NCBI GenBank assembly: GCA_910578845.1
Contig: CAJTSL010000008.1
Location: 1 to 64,000, forward strand
Direction: 5' to 3'
Origin: an uncultured Lachnospiraceae bacterium
Lineage (GTDB): Bacteria; Bacillota; Clostridia; Lachnospirales; Lachnospiraceae
Length of the DNA: 64,000 nucleotides
The notes under the pieces are model-generated. The model was not told where the DNA came from, searched no databases, and saw nothing but the letters and a program-made list of their open reading frames with translations. Position numbers and translations under genes: made by a program. Positions 34,201-43,274 of the stretch are shown here, one piece after another. Position 1 is the stretch's first letter, and the number at the start of each line of letters is the position of its first letter.

Positions 34201-34851
34201 ATGGCAGAGCAAGGAAGAAGAAACCACCGATATCGGTTCCTGGATAAGGAGGATGAAGCGAGGCTTCTGAGAAACTGGGGCGGGGAGGAGATGATCAGGC
34301 GCCAGTATCCGGCTGTCTGGAAAGCGATTGTGAGGACAAAGGAATATGAGAATGACATGTTGCGGGTGCGCTCTGTAGCTAATCAGGGGGTGCGGGGTAG
34401 CGTAGACGTCGGATGTCCTAATATGGTTGAACTAACAGCAGATGCAGAAGATGCGCAGAGCATGTCTGGGAAAGCAGTGAAATTATCCGCATATATGCGG
34501 ATGCGTTTGGAGGATGGCACTTTTATAGAGGAGGCATCCGATGGGAGAGATGAGGAGAAGCAATCCAGGGCATGGCCGTATGCGATGCTTTCAGGCAATA
34601 TTAGGAATGCAACGGATGGACGGATTCTTGCAGATTATGGCAGGGATTTTTATCAGGTGAACAATGTTGATGCGGATCTGTTGTCTGCCCAGGCCTATTC
34701 TCCGCTGGATTTTGTCAATAAGAGAATCGAGACCTTTTCCATGTATTCAGCGGTTGATTTTAACGACACGTTGCATTCGCAAGAGTATTGTGTGGTGAAT
34801 CCACAATATGCTGATGAAGGGGGGAATACGTTTATCAAATGTATACGGTGA
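34201..34851 (+). CDS. N-terminal part of a split Hint-domain protein
   Basis: A 216-residue soluble frame starting MAEQGRRNHRYRFLDKEDEA, with LLRNWGGEEMIRRQYPAVWK and later YAMLSGNIRNATDGRILADY and SPLDFVNKRIETFSMYSAVD. Near its end is a six-G run (inside 34815-34825) after ADE; with seven G the frame would read ...EYVYQ and continue directly into the next gene's MYTVTAPYSD. So it is probably the front half of the Hint protein, split by a frameshift. AAAGGAG precedes ATG 34201 at a rather long distance. No family recognised for this part. Confidence 0.6.
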   Translation: MAEQGRRNHRYRFLDKEDEARLLRNWGGEEMIRRQYPAVWKAIVRTKEYENDMLRVRSVANQGVRGSVDVGCPNMVELTADAEDAQSMSGKAVKLSAYMRMRLEDGTFIEEASDGRDEEKQSRAWPYAMLSGNIRNATDGRILADYGRDFYQVNNVDADLLSAQAYSPLDFVNKRIETFSMYSAVDFNDTLHSQEYCVVNPQYADEGGNTFIKCIR

Positions 34852-35936
34852 CTGCGCCATATTCTGACAACGGGAATTCCCCTATTAAGGTGCTCTATGA
34901 CCGTACAGCATATGCTGGCGAGAGCATTGATTATTTCTACCAGAATGTGAGCAAATCCAATAATATGGTAAAGACGTGCCTGCCGATTGCTGCAAACATC
35001 AGTTTCGCACATGATATTGCGCCGGATGAAGATAAGGGCATTTTGGTAAATGATTCTTATTTCAGGCCTAAGCTTACTTATGGGAATCCTCCAAAGAATG
35101 AGATCTTATACAATAAAAATTTTGATGATATCCAAAAATGTTTTATCAAAGATGAATATCTTCTACAGATTGATTTTTCAAAGCTGGGGACGGGAGACTA
35201 TTGGGGCGTGGATATGCCAAAGGAGAATTATATTTCGCATTCCAATGAAATAGGAAGGACTTTGGAATTGCAGGCCAATTTCAATATCAGGCTGCACAAC
35301 GTCAGATACCATGTGCCTATTACGACAGGGATGAGCATTGTTTCAATAGATACGCCGCCGGAACATTATCATTTCTATCAGACAGTCAATGGCTACACGG
35401 TATATATTCCGAAGATTAATATCCGCTGGGGGTGTTTTGCGGCAGGGACGCGGATTGCCATGGCGGATGGAAGCCAAAAGCCGGCAGAAAAAATTAAATG
35501 TGGAGATATAATGTATACCATAATGGGAGACTTTGCCGTTAAGAATGTATATGTGGGAGCGGAAGAGATCCTTATCCATGTCTGTACAGAGAGCGGCAGG
35601 GTGTTGCGGGTTACCCATACCCACCCGGTTGTCTTAAAGGGCGGCTATAGTGTGCAGGCCAGGAAAGTGCGCCCAGGGCAGGAAGTGATGCTAAGAGACG
35701 GGGGAACGGATCGGGTAAAGTGGGTTTATGAATGTGAATATCATGCAGATGTTTATAATTTCGAATTAGAAGATGGCAAAGAACATACGATTGCAGCAGA
35801 AGGTATCCTTACGGGAGAGTTTGTCGCACAAAACCATGTTAAGGCGGGCTTGTTAAGCCGACAGAACATTACGCCCGAGACGCAGGCGCTTGTAGAACAG
35901 TTCTCGGCTATGTTGAAAAACAGAGAGAAGGAATAA
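34839..35936 (+). CDS. Hint (hedgehog/intein)-domain protein
   Basis: A 365-residue protein. Residues 1-198 are a beta-rich region of unknown type (IDYFYQNVSKSNNMVKTCLP). A Hint domain occupies about 199-333: CFAAGTRIAMADGSQKPAEK with the nucleophile Cys199, then VTHTHPVVLKGG with the block B histidines at 260/262, and a C-terminal HTIAAEGILTGEFVAQNH. The expected intein ending (His-Asn followed by C/S/T) is replaced by Gln-Asn-His-Val, so full splicing is unlikely; N-terminal cleavage or transfer is more plausible. A 30-residue helical tail follows. Overlaps the previous frame by 13 bases. Confidence 0.78.
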   Translation: MYTVTAPYSDNGNSPIKVLYDRTAYAGESIDYFYQNVSKSNNMVKTCLPIAANISFAHDIAPDEDKGILVNDSYFRPKLTYGNPPKNEILYNKNFDDIQKCFIKDEYLLQIDFSKLGTGDYWGVDMPKENYISHSNEIGRTLELQANFNIRLHNVRYHVPITTGMSIVSIDTPPEHYHFYQTVNGYTVYIPKINIRWGCFAAGTRIAMADGSQKPAEKIKCGDIMYTIMGDFAVKNVYVGAEEILIHVCTESGRVLRVTHTHPVVLKGGYSVQARKVRPGQEVMLRDGGTDRVKWVYECEYHADVYNFELEDGKEHTIAAEGILTGEFVAQNHVKAGLLSRQNITPETQALVEQFSAMLKNREKE

Positions 35937-35973
35937 GTAAAAAAATAGCACAAATCGTTTCCAAAGAGAAAAT

Positions 35974-36014
35974 GGCTACAGACCGCACCATTACTGGGTC
36001 TGTAGCCGCTTTTT
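35974..36014 (+). terminator. Rho-independent terminator of the DUF6603/Hint locus
   Basis: GGCTACAGACC (35974-35984) pairs exactly with GGTCTGTAGCC (35997-36007), followed by GC and five T. It closes the long locus that begins at 21455. Confidence 0.88.
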
Positions 36015-36047
36015 GCTTGCGCCGCTGTCAAACTCGGAATCTTAACA

Positions 36048-36076
36048 TTGACACGCAATACTTCGTTTATTATAAT
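36048..36076 (+). promoter_or_regulatory. Consensus promoter of the acidic lipoprotein gene
   Basis: TTGACA (36048-36053), 17 bp spacer, TATAAT (36071-36076): a perfect housekeeping promoter. The leader to the ATG is about 110 bases and includes the repeated TATACTATATACTATATAG. Confidence 0.8.
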
Positions 36077-36192
36077 TACTAGTGTTTGTGCATGCATTTT
36101 ATGTTTTGCCTGAGCATTCACAAACTTATATCATTTATACTATATACTATATAGATGAGAGCATATAACAAACAATTAAAAGATGGAGGATT

Positions 36193-37377
36193 ATGATGAA
36201 GAAAATTGCATCAGTATGTCTTATTGCTGCCATGGGCTTACAGTTAACAGCCTGCGCAGGCCTTGGCGGAAATAAAGACGCATGGATCGAAGAAAACACA
36301 GGAAAAATCGGCACAACGCTTGACTGCGGTCAATTCGTTGTCAACGGAGAAGTATATTCCTTCCCGGGCGATATTTCCGACTGGTTAAGCAGTGGATGGC
36401 ATATTTCAAATAATTATGATAACACAGATACTTTTTTGTTGGAAACCAATGTCGAATCTAGTGAATTTGAACTTTTTAACGACGAAATAAGCTCTCAGTA
36501 TGTGAGTATGCTGGCGATCAATCTTGAAGAGGAACCCGCAAAGATCGCAGATTGTTCCATTCAATGCGTAGAAGTCAAAGTATCCGACGACAAAGACAGC
36601 GTCAAACTTCTCCTGCCGGGCGGCATTACATACAAAAGCACCAAGGAAGATGTCATTGCCGCTTATGGCGATCCTGTTGAAATAGAAGACGACGGTTCCC
36701 TTTATTATTATTATCAGTATACAACTGCTGACGACTGGGATATTAACGTAGAGATCGGAATCAGCGACGATGTTGTCGATCAGGTAAGCTACTATCTGGC
36801 AGACAGCAACTGGGGTTATGTAGGCAACGCGCAGGATTGTATCCAATTCGTTGACGATGCCTTGAAAACAAGTTTCTACGGCGATTATGCAAATTACGTG
36901 GAAGACAAATTCGATACGGAAGAAAACGCACAGGAATTATATGAATCGGAAGTTCAGTATTATGCAGAGGGACTTATGTACTATCTTGATGTAGACTATG
37001 AGTTGATCGATCCTACGATCGCACAGGGTTACTACGATCTTTCCGTTAAAGTACTTGCCAAATTTAAATGGGATACGCCGGTTGTTGACCTTCCGGATGG
37101 CGCATCATACGGTTCTATGGAGCTGACCATGTATCCTACTGATTTCCTGGATATTATTCTGGAAGATGCGCAGGCCGTTGCAGACGAATACGGACCGGCG
37201 AATATGACCGAAGACGAATATGCGGAAAACATATTAAACGCTATCACTCCTTGGGTGGACGAAATATCTTACAAAGACCCGGTTGTCGGAACATATGACA
37301 TCGACTTGGATGACGGTGTGATCGATTCAGACGACTGGGATGAGATCGATCTTATACTGATGGATCTTGCTGATTAA
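36193..37377 (+). CDS. Acidic secreted lipoprotein, unknown function
   Basis: A 394-residue lipoprotein: MMKKIASVCLIAAMGLQLTA then the lipobox cysteine (LTAC). The mature protein is very acidic and beta-rich in its first half, with a segment TYKSTKEDVIAAYGDPVEIE that resembles small outer-face modules of the SmpA/OmlA-like or DUF4309-like type. The second half is helical and ends in an Asp-rich tail (DLDDGVIDSDDWDEIDLILM). GGAGG precedes the ATG. Its own promoter and terminator show it is monocistronic. Family not recognised with confidence. Confidence 0.7.
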   Translation: MMKKIASVCLIAAMGLQLTACAGLGGNKDAWIEENTGKIGTTLDCGQFVVNGEVYSFPGDISDWLSSGWHISNNYDNTDTFLLETNVESSEFELFNDEISSQYVSMLAINLEEEPAKIADCSIQCVEVKVSDDKDSVKLLLPGGITYKSTKEDVIAAYGDPVEIEDDGSLYYYYQYTTADDWDINVEIGISDDVVDQVSYYLADSNWGYVGNAQDCIQFVDDALKTSFYGDYANYVEDKFDTEENAQELYESEVQYYAEGLMYYLDVDYELIDPTIAQGYYDLSVKVLAKFKWDTPVVDLPDGASYGSMELTMYPTDFLDIILEDAQAVADEYGPANMTEDEYAENILNAITPWVDEISYKDPVVGTYDIDLDDGVIDSDDWDEIDLILMDLAD

Positions 37378-37430
37378 GATTCATGGCAGATATGGTATGA
37401 AAATGCATTCATTGATATGATATCAAAAAC

Positions 37431-37456
37431 AGCCTTTTCCCATTTGGAAAAAGGCT
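37431..37456 (+). terminator. Hairpin after the lipoprotein gene
   Basis: AGCCTTTTCC (37431-37440) pairs with GGAAAAAGGCT (37446-37456), one base bulged. It lies 50 bases after the stop. Confidence 0.55.
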
Positions 37457-37466
37457 CAGACTGTAG

Positions 37467-37499
37467 AAAAAGTCCGACACACATGTGTGTCGGATTTTT
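37467..37499. terminator. Bidirectional terminator between convergent genes
   Basis: The 22-base perfect palindrome TCCGACACACATGTGTGTCGGA's core spans 37473-37494 and is flanked by AAAAAG on the left and TTTTT on the right, so it can end transcription from both the + strand lipoprotein and the - strand chemoreceptor. Confidence 0.88.
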
Positions 37500-37554
37500 C
37501 TGTCATATCAGAGCCAAAAAGTCATTGTTCTTTTTGACTATGGCAATTCTATTG

Positions 37555-39582
37555 CTAGTGGGTACGGAACTGGCTGATTAGCTGGTTTAGCGTCCGTGCC
37601 TGTTTAGAAAGTTCATTTGATATAGCAGCGCTTTCCTCGGCAGCGGAAGAATTTGCCTGTGTTACGTTAGAAACCTCTTTGATCCTGGATTCTACAGAGG
37701 CAATCATTTCTGCCTGCTGGCTGCTGGTTGAGGAAATCTCATCCATTTGCATCTTAATAGACTGGATGCACTCATTAATGACCTGCATTGCGGAAATGGC
37801 GAGGTTTGTGGATTCCGTGCCTATTTTGACATCCTCGATCGAATGACTGATTAAGGCGCTGGTATTGCGTGCGGCTTCGGCAGACTTGGTGGCAAGATCC
37901 CTGACTTCGCCTGATACGACAGAGAAACCTTTGCCTGCGGCTCCCGCCCTGCCAGCCTCAACGGATGCGTTCAGGGCAAGTATATTCGTTTGCAGGGCAA
38001 TATCTTCAATCGTCTTGATGATGCCGACAATCTTGGCGGAGGAGCGGTCAATATTCGTAGTCGCTGCTAGCAACTGCTCCATTTTGGTATCGGCTTCCGC
38101 CGCATAGCCGGTTGCCCTATCCACCAGGTCGCTGGCGTTGCTGCAACGGATCGTGCTATCCTGAATCTGCTCGGTAATATTCGTAATATTAGAGACCAGG
38201 CTGCTGATAGCGGTTTTTTGTTCCATGGTGCCTTGCGACAATGCTTGTGCGCCGGCAGATACTTGATTTGCGCCACTGTTTACTTGGTTAGCGATCTGGG
38301 TGATATCGCGCATGACGTCCATGAGATGGGTACGGATGCTTTGAAGGCTTTCGGATAAGACCTTAAAATCACCGATGTAATAATTTTCATTTTTCATGAC
38401 ATCTACAGCGATATTGCCGTCCGCCATTTCGCCTAAGATCCTGCCGATATCGTCAATTGTTTTCCTTAGGCAGTCACAGAGATGATGGATCGTCTGCGCG
38501 ATCATACCGATCTCGTCTTTTCTATGATAGAATGCTTCTAATTCGTGATCGGCGGAAAGCTCCAAATTGCCAAGGCGCCGGATGGCATTTTCCATGACCA
38601 TAAGCTCCCGGCCTTCACGGTATAGGATGAACAAAGTAACAAGTACGATGACTGCGGCTACAATGGCGCATATAGTGCCAACGGTAAAGCGTACGGTCTC
38701 TACTTCTTGATAGACTTCCGCAACATCATCGCGTACCATGAACACCCAATTGCGGTCTTTCAGGTATTTGTATACGACTAATTGGTCCGTGCCATTCTCG
38801 TCCTGGTAAGAATAGATGCCGGCTTCTGTGCGGCCGTCTGTTTTAATGCGATTTATAATTTCCAGATAGCCTTTATCAGTTGTTTCGGTGTTGAGAAGTG
38901 CTTCATCCTCATGGTACAGATATGTACCGGTATCCACATTTAAAAAGACGTATTCGCTGTGTGGCAAGCCTTCGATATTCAAACCAAGGAGAACGTCCAT
39001 TAACCGGCTGGCATAAACGCCTGCGCCTACATAGCCGATACAGGTCTGGCCATCAAAAAGTGGGAAGTACATGGAAAGGATCATGCTCCCAGTCCCCGGA
39101 GACTTCATGATGCCCAAATTAGTTAATTCTGGTTTAGATAGAATCGTTTTGTGAAACTCTTCTAAAGATTCACCTGACCGTGTGGTAATGCCGATAGCGC
39201 CCTGTGAAGTATGTGTTAAGACATAAGTATCGGGAGTGCTTATATATAATCCCTCAAAAATTCCTTTGACAGCAGCAAACTCTTCTGTATATTTTTGCCC
39301 TTTTTGCAGTAGGGTGGGATCCTCCGGGTTGAGAAGAAGATCATGGACCTCGCTGCCTAAGGCAAAAGCTGATACATATTCTTCTGCGGAAGCCACATAG
39401 TCGTTTATGATGGAGGCTCTGGATTCTACGGCGTCAATCATCTGGTTGGTGATATTGCTTTCGACCATTGATGCGACGCGGGTAGAGACGATGAGCCAAA
39501 GTAGTAGCATACCTGCAAAAATAAGTGCTGTCGTAATGATACCGATGCGTGTAGCAAGTTTCCGGTTTGCAAAAAATTTCAT
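37555..39582 (-). CDS. Methyl-accepting chemotaxis protein with dCache-type sensor
   Basis: A 675-residue chemoreceptor. TM1 is at about residues 9-31 and TM2 at about 294-320. Between them lies a ~260-residue extracellular dCache-like domain (SRASIINDYVASAEEYVSAF, PGTGSMILSMYFPLFDGQTC, YIGYVGAGVYAS-type core). The HAMP-like region follows, then a long coiled coil with the signalling tip QTNILALNASVEAGRAGAAG and KGFSVVSGEVRDLATKSAEA near residue 530. Transcribed toward the lipoprotein, and divergent from the RADAR genes. GGGG-rich ribosome site before ATG 39582. Ligand unknown. Confidence 0.93.
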   Translation of the reverse strand: MKFFANRKLATRIGIITTALIFAGMLLLWLIVSTRVASMVESNITNQMIDAVESRASIINDYVASAEEYVSAFALGSEVHDLLLNPEDPTLLQKGQKYTEEFAAVKGIFEGLYISTPDTYVLTHTSQGAIGITTRSGESLEEFHKTILSKPELTNLGIMKSPGTGSMILSMYFPLFDGQTCIGYVGAGVYASRLMDVLLGLNIEGLPHSEYVFLNVDTGTYLYHEDEALLNTETTDKGYLEIINRIKTDGRTEAGIYSYQDENGTDQLVVYKYLKDRNWVFMVRDDVAEVYQEVETVRFTVGTICAIVAAVIVLVTLFILYREGRELMVMENAIRRLGNLELSADHELEAFYHRKDEIGMIAQTIHHLCDCLRKTIDDIGRILGEMADGNIAVDVMKNENYYIGDFKVLSESLQSIRTHLMDVMRDITQIANQVNSGANQVSAGAQALSQGTMEQKTAISSLVSNITNITEQIQDSTIRCSNASDLVDRATGYAAEADTKMEQLLAATTNIDRSSAKIVGIIKTIEDIALQTNILALNASVEAGRAGAAGKGFSVVSGEVRDLATKSAEAARNTSALISHSIEDVKIGTESTNLAISAMQVINECIQSIKMQMDEISSTSSQQAEMIASVESRIKEVSNVTQANSSAAEESAAISNELSKQARTLNQLISQFRTH

Positions 39583-39685
39583 TAGTTTTTCCCCTTGTAG
39601 CCATATTTTGCAAAAAATATTCTAGCATGTAAAACGTTTGTTTTCAAGTATCGTTTTATTGGATTTTACTACGTATCCTAATTTA

Positions 39686-39714
39686 TTGCGTCCTAAAATA
39701 GTCAATGGTATAAT
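39686..39714 (+). promoter_or_regulatory. Promoter of the RADAR genes
   Basis: TTGCGT (39686-39691), 17 bp spacer, TATAAT (39709-39714), about 45 bp before the rdrA start. The -35 box is weak. Confidence 0.55.
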
Positions 39715-39758
39715 ATGCTTACGACTTTTTATCTATACTTTTTCGTGCAGGAGATGGC

Positions 39759-42700
39759 ATGGAGGAACTAATACTGGGAAAGGAACAGCATAGAATGGAA
39801 AAACAAAAGACAAAACTGGGCGCAAGGGTTCTGTCTACGGAAGAGTTAAACGCTATCCTGCCAAACGCTGAGTCTGTGGATAAGCAGATCCGCGTGTTCC
39901 GGGACAGCATACCGGATGAGGCAGGAGCGCAGAAGGACGGACAGTATGAGATTGAGCAGAAAACGAACAATATCGGCATCATGGGCTGTAGGGGTGCAGG
40001 CAAGACGTCTATTTTAAAGACCTTCTACCATAAATTGAAAACCGAAAATGGAAATGGCAAGGAAGGTGAGAGAAATAAGAACGCCGGGAAAGATAAAGGA
40101 AACGGGGATGTCATTTTGCCGATCATAATCCCGGAGAACATGTCCGATGGCACGACGCTCATGGATGCGGTGCTAGGAAGGATGAAGTCGGTCGTAGAGG
40201 AACGGGAGAGGGAAGCGGAGAAGAGCCAATATAAAGGAGACTGCATTTACTCTAGGCGCACTTCCCTAGAGAAACAATATAACGAGCTTGTGAAGCAGTA
40301 CTGTTATATCAAGAAAGACTACCGGGATATCCTGATCCAGGAATTTACGACGGAACAGAATTACGTGGAGAAGACGAAAAAGGTGTTTGGCTCTGATTCC
40401 GAGTTCATTAGGCTGTTCTATCAGTTCGTGGACAGTCTGTTGCAGGAAGGAAAGGGAACGGAAGGGGACAATACGGAAGAGAAACCGTTGTTATTCCTAT
40501 TCGTTGATGATGTCGATTTAAGCGTTAACAGGTGTATGGATATCGTAAGGACGCTCCTTGTCTATTTATCCCATCCAAGGATTGTCACATTCATCTCCGG
40601 GGACATGGATACTTTCGAAGAAGCGCTGACATTGGAATTCCTGCGACAGGAAGGAGCGCTGCGGGAAGACGTGTTCCATGAGACCTATTATGTGTCTGAT
40701 GGCAGCTTAGAGAAAAGCAGCCTCTTACAACGGAAGCAGACGTTGGCATACGAATACTTAAAGAAAATCATTCCGCCGGCGTACCGCAAAATGATTCGTC
40801 ACTGGGCGCTGGAAGAGCGGGGGAATTACCGGATTGTGGGAGATAAGGGGGACGGCTCTCTAAGCCTTGTGGAATTATTGACGGAAGTGACGAAAGAAAA
40901 ATGCGGGGATTTGTATTTTGCATACAACGAGGATGGGGAGCGTAAGTGCATGCGCCTTGCCTTTCATATGTTCGATGATACGGCGCGTGGCCTGAACAAT
41001 GTCTATAATGTATTACAAGAAATTTATGAGATCCAAACGAAAGAAACGGATATTACGCCGGAGCAGAAGACGCTTCTCCTCTGGCGGCTGATAGAGACAA
41101 TGGTGAATTCGAAGCCGTTGTATGCCGGATATAAGAAGGAACTGTTAGAACAGATAATCGTGTTGGGACAAAACGGCGTGAAAGTAGATTTCGCCAATGC
41201 TTTTCAACTGCTATACGGGGAAAGCGGAGTGCAGGAAGAAGCAGGCAAGGTATCCCTAGAGAGGTTTTCTGCAAAGGAGCGGTTTGCGATATTCTATTTG
41301 GTTGATTTTGCCGCCAATTTATTCCGACAGGAATCGTATGGCGCTACCTATGATGAGAAAGAACTTGAACAATATCGTAAGTTAGAAGTGAGTATCATTC
41401 AGGAATATCTAAGTGATGAAACGATAGAGGATAATATCAGAGAAAAGAGAGGGTTGCTTGCATGCCTGGTAGATGGGAATGTGCGCAGAACATTGCGGAC
41501 TGGATCTGTGCAAAATATCCTAACTGATTTCATATGTGCGCCAGACTTTGTCTTTGGCTTGCATTTGATTCGTTGTTTAGGCAGGGAAGCGGTCTATGCG
41601 ATCTTAGGTTCTGACGTACATCATGGCGCTAGTGTATATGATGACAAAGCAGATGCCTACAAGATAGCATACGCTTTCTTACAGGCAACCCAGGCTATGA
41701 GTAGGACGGAAAAAGACCTGCAAAATTTTTTTGCTGATTTTTATCGCTATATGAAAGGAACGATGCTAAGGCTCCTTGATAAATTGTCATTAAACCCATG
41801 GGTGATTTATGGCATATCGTTAGTGCATGATAGAAATATAGTTGTTGGTGATATGTTATTTATAGATATTACGGGAAATGAATCGGATTTGACGGAAGTG
41901 GGTTTTTGGAATATAGAAAATTGTATCCTGGATAATATAGTGTATCTTGGACTATTACACTATATCTTGTGGGTGGAATATGAAAGCAGGAATGCCGTTT
42001 ACTGGATTTATTATGAAAATTGCTTAAGGGAAAAACAGGAAAAGAGAAAGCTATTTAATATTAAAGAATTTGCAGAAGAAATGATAATGGCAGGGCTTAC
42101 CCAGACGATCATGAATTTGCTGCGGGAACGGGATGTTATGAACCAGTTTGAAGTCAGGGCGCTTGGAGATATCAATTACAATGGCTTATTGGAAGGGAAG
42201 GGGGGAAAGGAGAGAAGAGATTTCGAGGTCATATTCCAGATTGACAAGCAGAAATTGTGGGATAACACCTATGTAAAATCTACCGTTGGTCAGTATTTAG
42301 AGACCAGGAAAAGGGATGCTGTCCGTGCAATGAGCCGGGGAAGGGTACTTTTCGATGCGACACTGTTTGTGACGGAATCGTATGCTGCGTTAGCGGATTG
42401 TTATAAAGGCTCTTCCGGAAAGGCGGTTATTTATGATTTGGAGTCTAAGATACGGAAGGTATTGTTCTTATCCGTTTGCGAAAGCCGGCAGGAAGAAAGA
42501 AGGTTTTCTGACGGGAAATATTATCTGCGCCTGGAACAGGCATTGGTCATAAGATGTTTGCTGGAAGAATTCCTGGAGATACATTGGCGGGCCTATTATG
42601 GGAAAAAAGAAGCGAGGAAGCTTTTGATGGAAGTACAGGAATTGCCACTGTTGCCACATTCGGAGAAATGGGACGGGATAGATGAAGAATTAAGGAAGAG

Positions 42701-43220
42701 AGAAGATGCTTTCTTCGCGGAAAATCCAAATCTGTTGAGAAGCCGTGCAGCAATGGAGATTGAGAACAGCGACAAAGGAAAGAGCGCAATAAAAAATATT
42801 TGTGATATCTGGTATGATGATCCGAATGCGAAAAGTAAATCAATGGAAACATTAATCAAAGAATACTTAAACGTTATTGAGGATAAAGACTACAGGTATT
42901 TCCGGTATCTCGTGCAGAAAAGGCATATTGAGAGAAGGAAAGAAATGCTAAGCGATAGAAAAGTACCGGATTGGAGCGAGATAGAGCCTTTCATCCCGGA
43001 GAAGGAATACCAGTTTCTTTTCCATAGTTATTTACGGTATCTGCAAGTAAATGATAACGAGGCTAAGAATGCCGGCGTACGGGCGGAAGAGATAGCCAGG
43101 CTGGCGGCATATATGTTGGATAGTGAAATCCAGGCGGATAAAGCGGTACAGAATGAATTCTATCAGCTCATCAGCGAAGAGCTTGCACTGACAGAGGAAG
43201 AGTTTGAGAATCTGTTTTAG
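39759..43220 (+). CDS. rdrA: RADAR ATPase RdrA
   Basis: A 1153-residue P-loop ATPase. Walker A GCRGAGKTS is at residues 76-84 and Walker B LFLFVDDVDL at 245-254, in the AAA/STAND-like arrangement. The rest is mostly helical. It is followed 54 bases later by a giant adenosine deaminase; ATPase plus ~900-residue deaminase is the defining pair of RADAR (phage restriction by an adenosine deaminase). In known systems RdrA forms rings that assemble with RdrB. The match is from gene order, size and motifs, since the ATPase alone could be another defence NTPase. AGGAG lies upstream of ATG 39759. A low-complexity Gly/Lys/Glu segment is at residues ~97-116. Confidence 0.8.
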   Translation: MEELILGKEQHRMEKQKTKLGARVLSTEELNAILPNAESVDKQIRVFRDSIPDEAGAQKDGQYEIEQKTNNIGIMGCRGAGKTSILKTFYHKLKTENGNGKEGERNKNAGKDKGNGDVILPIIIPENMSDGTTLMDAVLGRMKSVVEEREREAEKSQYKGDCIYSRRTSLEKQYNELVKQYCYIKKDYRDILIQEFTTEQNYVEKTKKVFGSDSEFIRLFYQFVDSLLQEGKGTEGDNTEEKPLLFLFVDDVDLSVNRCMDIVRTLLVYLSHPRIVTFISGDMDTFEEALTLEFLRQEGALREDVFHETYYVSDGSLEKSSLLQRKQTLAYEYLKKIIPPAYRKMIRHWALEERGNYRIVGDKGDGSLSLVELLTEVTKEKCGDLYFAYNEDGERKCMRLAFHMFDDTARGLNNVYNVLQEIYEIQTKETDITPEQKTLLLWRLIETMVNSKPLYAGYKKELLEQIIVLGQNGVKVDFANAFQLLYGESGVQEEAGKVSLERFSAKERFAIFYLVDFAANLFRQESYGATYDEKELEQYRKLEVSIIQEYLSDETIEDNIREKRGLLACLVDGNVRRTLRTGSVQNILTDFICAPDFVFGLHLIRCLGREAVYAILGSDVHHGASVYDDKADAYKIAYAFLQATQAMSRTEKDLQNFFADFYRYMKGTMLRLLDKLSLNPWVIYGISLVHDRNIVVGDMLFIDITGNESDLTEVGFWNIENCILDNIVYLGLLHYILWVEYESRNAVYWIYYENCLREKQEKRKLFNIKEFAEEMIMAGLTQTIMNLLRERDVMNQFEVRALGDINYNGLLEGKGGKERRDFEVIFQIDKQKLWDNTYVKSTVGQYLETRKRDAVRAMSRGRVLFDATLFVTESYAALADCYKGSSGKAVIYDLESKIRKVLFLSVCESRQEERRFSDGKYYLRLEQALVIRCLLEEFLEIHWRAYYGKKEARKLLMEVQELPLLPHSEKWDGIDEELRKREDAFFAENPNLLRSRAAMEIENSDKGKSAIKNICDIWYDDPNAKSKSMETLIKEYLNVIEDKDYRYFRYLVQKRHIERRKEMLSDRKVPDWSEIEPFIPEKEYQFLFHSYLRYLQVNDNEAKNAGVRAEEIARLAAYMLDSEIQADKAVQNEFYQLISEELALTEEEFENLF

Positions 43221-43274
43221 CCTCGTCAGATAGATTCTGGCGCCCCAATTTGTCATCACATGGAGGTTATAACA

